Source of the DNA: Macrophomina tecta | Taxonomy: Eukaryota > Ascomycota > Dothideomycetes > Botryosphaeriales > Botryosphaeriaceae | NCBI GenBank assembly: GCA_024180945.1 | Contig: JAKSGN010000043.1 | Location: forward strand, 806,001-870,000 | Reading direction: 5' to 3' | Length of the DNA stretch: 64,000 nucleotides | Shown here: positions 53,229-64,000 of the stretch, one piece after another | Layout: every line of letters begins with the position of its first letter | How positions within the stretch are numbered: the stretch's first letter is position 1 | Made by a program: the position numbers and the translations under genes | Notes under the pieces: generated by a model | Told to the model about the DNA's origin: nothing | Databases searched by the model: none | Seen by the model: the letters and a program-made list of their open reading frames with translations, nothing else

Positions 53229-55546
53229 AAGAACGAGGCCCGACACGTGGTAACCGGAAGATCGAGGTGGGTGAGAGGACACATCGGAGGCCCGCGGCTA
53301 TCTGCCTGACCAAGAGCAGGCGGTGCGCCTTGCCATTGATCGGCCCACAGCCTGAAGGAGAAAAAACAAAAAGGAAATGTTGTCTCGTATGTGCTTTATC
53401 GATTTGCGTCAGGCCGGACAACAATACGAACAGGGAGGCCGCAATTCATTGACGGCGACGATGCACGCACTTGTCGTTGGTGATCTGGATCAGCGCCCTT
53501 AGACCAGTAGCGAAATGAAATTCCCTCCCTTTCTCGGACATTGATTGGCGCGATTCACCCATACCAGAGGCTATTAATATCATCAGCGGGGCATTTTTCG
53601 TTACATCACACGCCTGTTGTCGGATCCGCGTCGACGCAGGGCTGAAGATGGTGAAGAAAATCAACCTCGAACCCACCGCCATTTGCTCGTGTTGAGCATC
53701 AAACCGGCACCCGCCGCGCGCTGTGTGTCTATCAAACTTGAGCCGCGCGGTGCATTGATTCTCTGCGACGGAGTGTCAAACAGCTGTGCCGCTAGCCACA
53801 AGTTATCTTCGGTGGAGGAGACGCAAGTGTCTCACTGGGGTTGCCTGACTGACGTGACGAAGTTGATCCGAGTTGACTCAGCGCTGAGGCCTCGGGGATC
53901 GACGAGTGCGAGCTTCAACACGGAGCGGCCAACTTGCCTCGCGGGCTGGTGCTTCCGGTCAGCCCTCTCAGCTCGGTGGAGCAACCTTGCTTGCTTTCCA
54001 AATTCTCAGCATACCGCGGCGCGCCCGAAAAGCCTTTGCCAGATGTTGTTGCTCTTTCGGGCCGTATGACAGCCACACGGCTGGGAATATTCATTACGTA
54101 CGGCGATGACCGCCTTTACGGGCGCAGAACGTGGGCGCTTGGACCGAGCCCACGACTCAGGCGGCCACGGGCCGCGTAGTAGCGTCGAACGGGCCGCTTG
54201 ACGCGACGTTTCCCTCCTCGCTTCTAGACCCTGATGGTGGTCTCCTACTGGAAGTTTCGACGACGGCCTCCCCCCCTGGTATGTGGCTGCCGCAGAAACA
54301 GCCCACGGCGGCGTGATTGCGCGGTGGCGACTCTCGTCGAGTCGTCGCGGACCCGGGACCCTGGACTGCAAAGATCGGTGAAGACAGCGGCGTAACTGTG
54401 CGGCCTGCTATCACGGGCACTCCGTATACTGTGGGGGGGAGCAATGAGCTGGCATCATGCTAAAGGAGGCGGCCGGCATCCGGCAGCCGCAGGGACGAGG
54501 CGGTAGTCATATACCTGCAGGCGGCGGGGGAATTGATAGGCGGGCGGTGCTGCCGACCTTGCGAAGCGGCGGTCAGCAGAAGCTGCCTCTGGTCCCTGCG
54601 GCGGTTCTCCGCAGCGGCGGGCCTGTGCCATTCGCTCGTCTAACGCGCTATATTCGGCGTGTTCGCTGAGCTTAACGTGCTCCCGGGCCGGCCCAGTCCG
54701 AACCAGGCAATGCGTACACACCGCTCTCAGCCTGCCTGCCGACTTCACGATCGTCCAGCACCGCAGAAAAAAAAAGGGGCGCCTTCAGCCCCGCCCCACC
54801 GGCGCGCTCGCCATTTTCAACACCCTTCGCTGCGGCGAGTGGCCGTCGCCTCCGCCCCAAGCGATCTCCACCACAGCTGAGACCCTCCCTGTGCGGCCGA
54901 TCGCCTCCTGGCAGCAGGAGGCCAGAGTGATCCTTAGTCGTGTGTCTCATGCCAATATCTGTCCCTTCCCAAGCCGCTGTCCCCTGGAAGTGTACTGCCT
55001 CCCTTTTCATTTGGCAATTTTCCGTTAATGAGCTTCACATGACGTTTCAGGCCGACCTCCAGATATACATATAGACGACTGGCTTGTCAGAGGACACTGA
55101 ATCTTCAAGACCCCCCGACCCTGTACCTTCATTTCTTCCCGCCCGACCTGTCCCCGTAATTTTCCCTATTCTGAAGCCACAAAGGCGGTGAGATCAGCAG
55201 TGATCAATGCACCCTAAAACGAAAGACACGAAGCTACCCAGCTTCATTCAACGTGGCAAGAAGCACCGCGGTGACCGCGTACGCAAGGGTCTTTCCGAAG
55301 CGTTGGGGGTTTTAGGTCTGAGAGGAGAAAGCGAAGAAGGTGGGTTCTCCGAAGGAGGCGCTTCTAGATTGCTTCCATCACGCCGCACCGCCACGTCTCT
55401 TCGCTAACTTTTGACCTTTTCCTTGCCCGCTACCAGGTGGCCTTGCTCAAAGCCTTGCCAGCACTCCATCTTTCATTTTTCACCCCGCAGCTGCAAAGCC
55501 TCCCTCCACCTCTGACACCACTTCAACACGGTCAGCCGAGCCCGAC
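53229..55546. other. intergenic (2.3 kb) with the leader of the NACHT-TPR gene
   Basis: No gene supported. Frames at 53617-54069 and 54455-54748 are composition-driven. A 66-codon frame at 55207-55407 (MHPKTKDTKLPSFIQRGKKH...) lies in the probable 5' leader of the next gene and could be an upstream reading frame or a spliced leader exon. Confidence 0.45.
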
Positions 55547-58500
55547 ATGTCTATTCTCTCCAACCTCAAAAAGCCTCGCGATTCCGGCTCCGCACCCTCG
55601 CCCGCGAGCAGCAGATCTACCTCGAAAACTCTCGCACCCACCTCCGCCCCCGCGAGGCAGCTTCCCGTCCCCCGTCCTTCCAAGCCTGAGGTTGACAGGA
55701 TGTCGGTCAACTCCATCCCCGCTACCATAGTCTCCGAGACTACCACAATTGCCAACGATGACTCGGTTGGTATGTTGAAGAAGGCCAAGAACGCCGTCCG
55801 CAGGGCTGTCTCGCCCTCGCCGGCCCCTCGCCAGAGGGTGAGCGAGTCTCAGTTCATCAACAATGTACACGAGGCTGTTCAGTCTTTGAGGGCACGGCTC
55901 CAAGCCGAGCTCAAGGGCACCAAGGAGGAGGTGCTTGCCGCTGGCATCACCATTGAGAGCTTCCTTGGCTTCATTGGGGCTGAGCGTCTGAGGAGGATGC
56001 CCCCCAAGGGAAGCAGGTGGGATAAGATCCTGAAGTGGGCCGAGTACTTTGCTACTTCGCTCTCTCTGTTCGAAGAGGCGGTTGAGACCTTCGTTGCCTC
56101 AAGCCAGGAGGCTGTTGAGCTCATCTTCGCATGTCTCCAAATCCTTCTCCAGGTGAGTGTCAAGCCATTGACAAGCCATTGGCCCTTACTAACAGTCGTA
56201 GCTGGGTCCTGGTCAAGGTGAAGCCATGGAGAGGGCCTTCTCCATTTTCCACGAATATGGTCTTGCCTTTGCTTTCTACCTTAGGCATTACAGCCTTCTC
56301 CGCACCATTCCCGAGGCCAGGCAAGAGCTGAGCCTAGCACTGGGCGACATGCTCGGTCTTGCCATTGAGATCACTATCTTCTACCGCAAGAGCATCCGCA
56401 GCATGTCCACCACTGCCGTCACGGTCGACTTCAACATTACTTTCGGTCGCCTGATGGAGTCCTTCATCCAGCACAAGGACAGGATAGCAAACATGTTCTG
56501 GACTTACCAGCTCAAGAATTCACCTGAGATTGCCGGTAAGTGGCCATTGGCCCTCCAACTGACGTCTACTGACCATTCCAGATATCCACGTCTCGATCGA
56601 GGAGATCCGCCTGTGGTTGTTGCCTCAGGATCGCACTCTCCAGGCGATGGTCACCGGTCGCCGCGCCACCCGCAACCTCCGTGCCGAATTCACCTGCGAG
56701 TGGTTCGACAGGCCGCTTATCGATTTCACGAGGAGCAAGGATAACGTTCTTACCATCACCGCTGAGACCGGTGCTGGCAAGAGTATTCTTGCAAGCTGGA
56801 TCCTGGAGAGGTTGCAGAGGCCGATTGGCAAGAAGACTTACCAGGCCATCCACGCCACCGTGGACAGCCAGGTCCCCGCTCAGGCCACGCAGATCGCGCT
56901 CGTCAAGACGCTCCTTCTGCAGCTCCTCGAGCAGAACGTTGGCAACGTCGCCCTTTACAGGTGCCTGTCCAACGTTGTCGAGCTTGACACCAACACTAGC
57001 AGCACTCAGGATGCTGAGGATGCTCTGTGGTACACCCTCGACACTGCGCTCAAGCCGTTGAAGGACGTTGTCCTCGTCATCGACGGCCTTGACGCGCTTG
57101 AGGGCGATGAATCCGAGAAGTTCGAGGCTTACGAACAGCTCTATAACATCGCTGCTAAGAACAACAACGTCCGCGTCATTGTTCTGAGCCGTCCCCTCAG
57201 CAAGCCTTGGCCCAAGCCTACCCGCCAGCTTACCATGGGCCCTGAGCGTACCACCGGTGACGTCAAGCACATGGTCCGCGCTTACCTCTTGTCCCGTGGC
57301 ATTGGCAACCGTTACGAGGTTGATGAAGTCGCTGAGCAGGTTGCTCAGCGCAGCAAGGGCTCCCTTACCTGGGCCGAGCTTGTCCTGCAGCTTTTCGGTT
57401 CTGCCAAGACCATCACTGACGTTCAGACGACCGTCAAGGACCTTCCCAGCACCACCAAGGAGGTTCTTGACAAGCACGTCAGCACCATCTCCCTTAAGGG
57501 TGATGCCCGTCTCATCTTCGCCTGGCTCCTCGTTGCTGATAGGCCTCTCACCACCTCTGAGATCCAGTGCCTGCTGGAGCTCAACGTGCAGAAGGGCACC
57601 CACCAGCCGAGGTCGACCAATATTGTCGATGACATCCAGAGGGCCTGCGGCTCCCTGGTCATCGTTCAGGACAAGACGGTCCGCTTCCGCAATGAGTCCG
57701 TCAGGCTTCATCTGCTCGAACTCAGCAAGGAGAGCAAGTACCTCATGCCCCCGGCTGAGGCGCACAAGGACTTCGCCACCAGGCTGCTCCTGTACAGCAA
57801 GGTTGTCGTCACCCGCAACACTGAGCCTTCCATGGAAGACTTGAGCCCCCGTGAGGTCGACGCTCTATTCCGCTCGAATGCCCTGCTCGAGTATGCCGCC
57901 CGCAATTGGCTCACCCACTTCAAGAAGTCTCCCTTCTATGCTGAGGGTCAGCTCCAGGCCATTACTCCTGAGCTCAAGATGGCTTTCCCTAGCTCGACCC
58001 TCCTGGCTCTGCTTGAGCGCAGCACTTGGGAGAAGCAGACTCTTCTGAGCAAGGCCAACGAGCAGCACCTCCTCGCTCTGCGCATCCGTCAGCAGGCTCT
58101 GGGCGACACCCAGCAAGCCACTCTCCAGGGCTCCATTAACGTTGCTCAGTCCTACCAGAAGCTCTCTGCTCCTGTTGAGGCTAGCAAGTTCTTCTTCTCG
58201 GCTGCCAAGCTTGGTCAGGCCATCCTCGGCAAGGCCAACGACCTCGCCGTCGCCTGCGCTACTGCCACCGTCGACTCTCTTGAGGGCATCAAGGCTGACA
58301 CCCGCAACGACGATGTCACCCGCAAGGAGGAGATGCTCAAGTACGTTGTTGAGACGGAGAAGCAGCGCCACGGTACTACGAGCGCGCTGGCTACCAAGTA
58401 CAACAACCAGCTTGCCCAGCTGTATACTGACATCAAGGAGAACGAAAAGGCCGAGGCTGTCTACCGCGATGTCTACAAGCTCACCATTGCCCAGAACGGC

Positions 58501-61500
58501 GAGTTCTCTCAGGAGGCCACCCAGGCAGCTGAGAAGCTCAAGACCGTCCTGTACAAGGAGGCCAAGCACGAGGATGTCGTTCAGTACACTCAGCCTATCT
58601 TTGAGTCTGCTGAGCGTAACCTCGACATCTTCGATATCCGCCGTGTGGAGATCACCCTCCGTATGGCCGACACGTGGGAGGAGAAGGAAGACCTCATCCG
58701 CGCCGAGGAGCTCTACATCTCTCTCTGGCGCGGCCTGACCGAGTACTGCCGTGCCAACGCCGGCTCAAACGAGGCGCACGAGCGCAAGATCCAGATCAGC
58801 ATCGCCTACGCCAAATTCCTCCAGCGCCACAACCGCTCGGCTGAGGCTCAGAACATCCTCCACGGTGTCTGGCTTGACTACCAGCATCGCGAGAACAAGT
58901 CTGAGGCTGTTGTCAAGCAGCTCAACCAGGTTGGTGAGGAGCTTAAGGCTATGGGCATCCTGGAGACTGCCATCGCTGTTTTCAAGTCTGTCTGGGGATA
59001 CTTCAAGGGCACTGGCCAGCAGAACTCCACTGCCGCCGTCTCCACCGCCGTCTCTCTCATGGGCGCCGTCCAAGAGAAGGCTGAGAAGAAGAAGGAGGAG
59101 GCCAAGAAGGAGGCCGTTGCCACCGGCACTACTGAGGATGCTGACCTTAGCGAGGATGAGGCCGATGATGAGGCCGACGCCATCCTTGAGGAGGTTGTTG
59201 AGACTGCAATTGCAGCTGCTCCTTCTGCTAAGCAGACTGATGCTGCCACTAGGGCTGGTATCGTCAAGACTGAGCAGCCAACCATTGAGCAGCAGATTCA
59301 GACCGCCGAGACTCTGTCTGGCTTCTACGTCAGCAAGGCCCGCTGGAATGAGGCGGCCGACGTCTGCATCAAGCTCCTCAAGCAGCTATGGCCCAACCTC
59401 GGCATCGAGAACAAGTATGGCTTCCCCAAGAGCTTCACCACGGTGTCCATCAAGTTTGCTCGCCGTCTTGCTGTCTGCTACACTGAGTGCAACCAGACCG
59501 AGCAGGCCGAGAAGGTTTACAACCACATCTTCCTGTCTGCCCGCTCCAGCCTGCGCATCCAAGACGAGCTCGTTGCTGAGACTGCCAACGACCTGATCGA
59601 CTTCCACCTGCGCACTCAGCAGTACCAGAAGGCTCTGGTCGTCTACCAGCAGCTTCTTGAAAGCTACCGCACCACCCTTGGTTCCCGCAACCCGCTCACC
59701 CTCAAGACCCTGTACACCATGGGTGACCTGTGCATCAAGTACCGCCTCAAGGGTGCTGACCAGTACTACCTCGAGATCACCAAGGCTGAGAAGAACCAGG
59801 ACGGTGTTCTCACCAAGGATGCTCTGCGTGCTGCTCTTGCCCTGTCCAAGATCTACTACGAACAGAAGCGCTGGGAGGAGGCTCGTGCCATCTACTCCAC
59901 CATCTGGATCACCTTCACCAAGAAGGCCAAGGAGTACCAGATGTCTCCCGAGCTTGTTCAGACCATCTTCAAGCGCTACCACGTCGTGCTCGAGACTCAC
60001 CTCAAGGTCCCCATCGAGACTGTCCGCCAGGTTGCTGTCGAGTACCGCACCACCTGCACGGCTGTCTACGGTCCTGAATCTCAGATTGCTACCACTGCCA
60101 GCCTTCACCTTGCCGAGATCTCTCGCAAAATTCCTCAGCACCACGAGGAGGCTGTCAAGATCTGTGAGGAGGTCGTTGCGAAGGCTGCCGAGAACCCGGA
60201 CAAGGCCAAGGCTCCCGGCCAAGCTGCCATCCTCGCCACCGCCAAGCGTCACCTTGCTGCTCTGTACGCCAGCCAGAACGCTGCCGGCCAGGTCTCTGCC
60301 GAGTCTACTCAGAAGGCCGAGAATCTCTGGAAGGAGCAGCTCGAGATCAACAAGAAGGATCACGGTGTCGCCCACAAGTCGACCCTTGCCTCCTTGTCGT
60401 CTCTCGTCGGTGTCTGGGCCAAGTCTGAGAAGCCCGAGATTCAGAAGCAGGCTCAGACCCAGCTCCAGACTACCGTTGTCGAGGTTCTCACTGCCCCGAC
60501 TGCCACCGACTCCACCAAGCTCCACGAGTCTGCTGTCTCCCTGGCCAAGATCTACTTGTCCTCCAACATGTCCACTCAGGCTTGGGCTCTCCTAAAGGAT
60601 CTGCGCTTCCAGATTATCTCGAAGGAGGCTCGTGGCAACGCCAAGGTCACTGTGAAGCTTCCCGAGACTGTCGACCGCCGCAGCTTGGTCTTCATTGCTG
60701 CTTTCGAGGAGACTCTCCGCGAGCATGAGACTGCTGATGCCACCAAGAAGGTCACCTTCTCGGACATCATGACTGACATGCTCACTGAGGGTATTCTGTA
60801 CGACCGCTACCACCTTACTCTGCAGAGCAAGGATGTCACCATCGAGAACAAGCTGTTCGACGGTGCCCGCTTGTATAGCTTCCTCAAGGACAACAAGCAG
60901 CAGACTGAGCAGACTCTTGCTGTCGAGGAGACACTCTTCAAGCTCTTCATCGATAACTTTGGTGCCAACATCAAGACCCAGACTGTCGTCACCCGCACCT
61001 TTTTCATCGCCCTTCTGGAGCACCTCGGTAAGCTCCGCCACCACGAGGACCTGGTCATCGTCGGCTGCGATGCCGGTGTCTCCAAGGTCTACTCGCTGCT
61101 CGAGGCCGACCAGTTCCGCCAAGCGTACGAAGTCGCGCTCTGCGTGTACCAGTTCATCGTGTCGCGTGACGGCTTCAAGAACCCCAAGAACATTCCGTAC
61201 GCGTTCAAGCTGTCGCTGTACCTGGCGGGTCTGGGCGTCAAGAAGAGCGCCGACGTCAAGCTGCAGACGCAGATGATCGAGCTGTCCAAGGCCGTCCTCC
61301 GCGAGACTCTCGTGGCGTGCCGCAGCCTGGACATCGATCTCGTGCAGCTGCAGGCCGCCGAGCTCAACAACCTTGTCCGCCTCATGGGCGAACAGAAGAA
61401 CTACGAGGATCTGGAGTGGCTCCTCACCCAGCTCTGGAACTCCCGTCTCGTCCAAGCCAGCTGGTCCGCGACGACCGTCATCTCGGTCGGCCGCCGCCTT

Positions 61501-62199
61501 GTGGAGGTCCTGTTTGTCCGCGGCAAGCAGGACGCCTCGATCCATCTGTGCGAGAGCATGACTTACAACTTGCGCCGCACCTGGGGTCTGCTCGACCAGG
61601 TCACCATCGACCTGATGAATCTGCTCAGCGCCCTGTACGTCGCTGCCAACCGCCATGCCGACGCTCTCGCCCTCCACGAGGAGATCCTCCGTGCCGTCAT
61701 GGCCGACGACGAGAGCGAGGACGTGCTCGACGACGCGCATGCCGCCGCTATCGCCCTCAATCAGCTCGAGCTCGTCAAGCGCGTCTACGCACGCCAGGGC
61801 GGCTGGGGTGACGAGGAAGACGACCTGTCCGAGCTCATCCAGCGCGTCGTCGAGACGTACGACGACACGGACGCCCGCTTCACCCAGTTCGTCCCCACGG
61901 AGAAGTGGAGCACCAAGGCGCCTCCCAGCCACGACACCTTCGGCACTTTCGTCCTGCCCACGTCTTGGGAGTTCAGCGCCGACGGCGTCCTCGCCAACGG
62001 CGCCATCACCCAGAAGAAGCCCGACTACCTCCTCCGCTGGCTCCAGGTCAACCGTCAGCAGAGCTTCGGCGATCTGCAGGCCGAGGCTAACAAGAACCAG
62101 GATGTCGTTGCGGTCAATGGCGCGGCGAAAGTTAATGGCGCGCATGGAGGCGGTGCGCATGGTTCTGGCCCTATTCCGATCGTGGTTAACGGTCACTAA
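55547..62199 (+). CDS. NACHT/STAND NTPase with TPR-like repeats (2185 residues)
   Basis: Exons 55547-56152, 56202-56535 and 56582-62199. Introns are 49 bases (GTGAGT, CTTACTAAC, GTCGTAG) and 46 bases (GTAAGT, CTACTGACC, TTCCAG). A disordered Ser/Pro N-terminus leads to a helical domain (~95-310; AVQSLRARLQAEL, WDKILKWAEYFATSLSLFEE, GEAMERAFSIFHEYGLAFAF). The NTPase follows: P loop TITAETGAGKSILASWIL (~374-382) and Walker B VVLVIDGLDALEG (~475). Winged-helix-like ARLIFAWLLVADRPLTTSEI follows. From ~500 on is alpha-helical with TPR-like pairs (KALVVYQQLLESYRTTLGSR, EARAIYSTIWITF, EAVKICEEVVAKAAE), broken by an acidic coil at ~1145-1185. STAND proteins of this layout act as nucleotide switches that oligomerise on a signal; many fungal ones govern non-self recognition. 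Codon use is strongly biased to C-ending and AAG codons, unlike neighbours, suggesting high expression. Confidence 0.88.
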
Positions 62200-63494
62200 G
62201 CGGTTCGCGCCGCTTTTCCTGGGCGGAAGCCGTCGGTGTGGTGTTGAGGAGTGGTGGTGGTTGAGGGAGATGAGGCTGGAGCAGGAGAGGAAGAAGGAAA
62301 GCCGTAGGCGGAGGCTGGTGCAGTGGACGTTCGACGTCGACGAGGAATGGTGGTTGGTGTTTTTGCTGGAGTGGTTCGTGCTGCCGCTATGTTTGGCAGT
62401 AGCGTGGCTGTATTATATTGAGGCTTGGGTGGCGTTTGGTGGATTGATTGATGCCGGGGTGGGTTCGGCGGAGGGACACTTAATACGGTAATGGGCGGGA
62501 TGTGGACGGATGAATAGATTGGTGGATTTTGGGGCGGATCTTGAAAAAGAACCTCTGTATCAAAAGTGGTTTTGGTTGTCTTTGGCTTGGCTGTCTGTTT
62601 ATTGTACTTGCTGTACTTGTTTGTTTGTTTGTCTGTTTGCTGTACTTTGATGCTTTTGTGGTTGGAGTCTGCTGTACTTGTTGTACTTGCGCTGTGCTTT
62701 TAGCTGGTGCTTGTACTGTTTGCTGTATTCGCTGTTTGGCATAGCTGTACTCTTGTTTTGATGTTGTAGTAGTTGTTTGCCTTTGTACTTGTACGTCTGT
62801 GCTACTTTTGTATCAGATGTAGGTATATTGTTGCTGTTGAGTCTCTTTAGTTTTGTTTTGTTTTTTTGGTTGTCTTGTGCTTTGTTTTCTTGTAGATTTT
62901 GTAGTGTGCTGTATTTTGTGCGTAGAATCGTACCATTCGGGATTCATCCGTTCCCATATGGTCTGATATTCAATGAAAATTCAAGCCACATTTGATTGAA
63001 GTCTTTCATCATCTTCCCGTTCCGAGGCTGGGTCTGATGCCGCTGGCGAATTTTGATCGGATTTCCCGAAGTTCGCCCAGCGCCAGAGATCTTCTTGGTC
63101 GATTCTGGTACAGGTTTGCGTAGCTCCCCGAAACGGCGCCTCGAAGAAGATAATCGCATTAGAGACCCGGTGAAATCTACCCGGCCTCGTCCACTCGCCT
63201 TCACATGACCTTCGGCCTGATACGCGTCTTACCCGATGTTAGGTTTCATGACATTGTATCCCTTCGAATTTATCCCGGTCCGTAACACTTAGCACTTTTT
63301 CTCATTTTGGTTTGGGAGTCTTGCATCTGGTCCCGATATGATATATCTCGTTCACCTTGTTCCGAACACGAAAATGGGAGTCTGCGACGTTGTATATTTT
63401 ATTGTTCCCAAGATCCATATCTTACGAGGATCTCTCAGTTATACGTACAGGAGGACTGTGGTGTCTCAGTCTTTTCCAATATCCGGAGACCACA
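62200..63494. other. 3' region of the NACHT-TPR gene and intergenic sequence
   Basis: T-rich after about 62500. Short frames at 62529-62995 are Val/Leu/Cys/Phe-rich by composition. No gene seen between the NACHT-TPR stop and the convergent gene at 63495. Confidence 0.5.
62603..62791 (+). repeat. recurrent TGTACTTG motif in the T-rich 3' region
   Basis: Five exact TGTACTTG copies start at 62603, 62612, 62673, 62682 and 62784, with variants TGTACTTT (62641), TGTACTG (62712) and TGTACTC (62746). They are irregularly spaced, not a simple tandem. In the mRNA each contains UGUA, the core recognised by Puf-family proteins. Confidence 0.6.
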
Positions 63495-64000
63495 TTACAG
63501 CGGATGTGGCACCTCAGCCTCATCCTCCTTCTTAGCCGAGACTGCTGATGGCATCCTCTCAGCCCTGGACGCCTTTCTCCCGGCTGAGACCGCCGGACCC
63601 AGACTTCTATCTTTACCCACCAATCCACCGCTCACGCCCGAACCCAGCCCCTCCTTCTTCCTCCATGGGCCAGTCAACCATCCCAATCTCTTGCCCATCT
63701 CAACCAACCCCATCTCCGTCTGCAAGGCCACGCCCGCCTTCTTCTCCCTGTCCAACACCCTGGCCCCAAACTCCCACCACGCCTTAAACACTTCGACCCT
63801 ACACAGCAAGAAAAACGCTTCCACGCCTACAAAAGACAGCACGAACAGCGTCGCCACCGTAATATCCTCGGGAATAATGATCGGCCCCGTCTTATCCAGA
63901 CACCGCTCATTATCGCGCGTCAAGATCATGCAGACAATCCACGGAACCAAGGCCTCAGTATTCGCAAAAGCCAGCTTCTCCTGCTCATTGTCGAGCACGA
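63495..64000 (-). CDS. membrane protein, 3' part (runs off the right edge)
   Basis: Open to the window edge on the minus strand and ending at 63495. The visible part carries a hydrophobic helix (ALVPWIVCMILTR), then ITVATLFVLSFVGVEAFFLL, which is a clear membrane span. A charged cytoplasmic-type tail with Gly/Lys/Ser-rich end (REKKAGVALQTEMGL ... KKEDEAEVPHPL) follows. Too little remains to name a family. An exon boundary inside the visible part cannot be excluded. Confidence 0.55.
   Translation of the reverse strand, partial: VLDNEQEKLAFANTEALVPWIVCMILTRDNERCLDKTGPIIIPEDITVATLFVLSFVGVEAFFLLCRVEVFKAWWEFGARVLDREKKAGVALQTEMGLVEMGKRLGWLTGPWRKKEGLGSGVSGGLVGKDRSLGPAVSAGRKASRAERMPSAVSAKKEDEAEVPHPL

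Noticed and set aside
56566..62196. Long antisense frames (379 to 534 codons) opposite the NACHT-TPR gene
   Set aside because: They are a by-product of the strongly biased sense codons (C-ending, few T), give Leu/Val/Asp/Gly-rich sequence without domains, and lie wholly inside a well-supported gene.
1..64000. CRISPR arrays, bacterial operons, insertion sequences or viral genes
   Set aside because: None seen; gene structure is eukaryotic throughout, with no terminal inverted repeats, integrase, reverse transcriptase or transposase motif noticed.

Overview
The window is nuclear DNA of a filamentous ascomycete (Pezizomycotina; the class cannot be fixed from sequence alone). The evidence is short GT...AG introns of about 47-190 bases with CTGAC/CTAAC-type branch sites, a Zn2Cys6 regulator, a Dal5-like permease, P450s, GH92, a NACHT-TPR protein, and long intergenic stretches with homopolymer tracts. 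Most genes were rebuilt by joining exons across introns; splice sites were read by eye, so individual boundaries can be off.

Layout, left to right. 1-517: 5' part of a methyltransferase (minus). 1290-4922: a large unrecognised nuclear-type protein (minus). 5.5-8.9 kb: a decayed interval with relic reading frames, including a plus-strand pseudogene with a deaminase-like HxE...PCxxC signature. 9.0-16.9 kb: a compact set of a Dal5-type transporter, a Zn2Cys6 regulator and an M20 amidohydrolase, the last two divergent from one promoter; together they look like a small uptake-and-hydrolysis module. 20.5-23.5 kb: an NTF2-like protein and a small orphan, divergent. 25.8-32.5 kb: a DUF1295 membrane protein and two convergent cytochrome P450s. 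33.1-35.6 kb: a second member of the unrecognised family seen at 1290-4922. 35.8-38.7 kb: secreted GH92 mannosidase. 41.3-46.3 kb: a giant protein with a CorA-like C-terminal membrane domain. 46.7-48.9 kb: a low-complexity protein. 49.56-49.69 kb: an initiator tRNA-Met gene. 50.7-53.2 kb: an 839-residue conserved-type fungal protein. 55.5-62.2 kb: a 2185-residue NACHT/STAND NTPase with TPR-like repeats and strongly biased codons. 63.5 kb to the edge: 3' part of a membrane protein.

The two observations most worth following are these. (1) The initiator tRNA-Met gene is interrupted inside its D stem by a 55-base insert that has every mark of a spliceosomal intron (GTAAGA, ACTGAC, TTTGTAG). Nuclear tRNA introns normally lie at 37/38 and are cut by the tRNA endonuclease. 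(2) Two highly diverged paralogues about 30 kb apart share intron positions and phases, and each is built from two copies of the same helical module ending in an [IV]Y.P motif, defining a protein family I do not recognise.

Three otherwise intact genes carry single-base frame breaks (methyltransferase, second P450, CorA-like protein). These may be real lesions or base-calling errors and should be checked before they are treated as pseudogenes.
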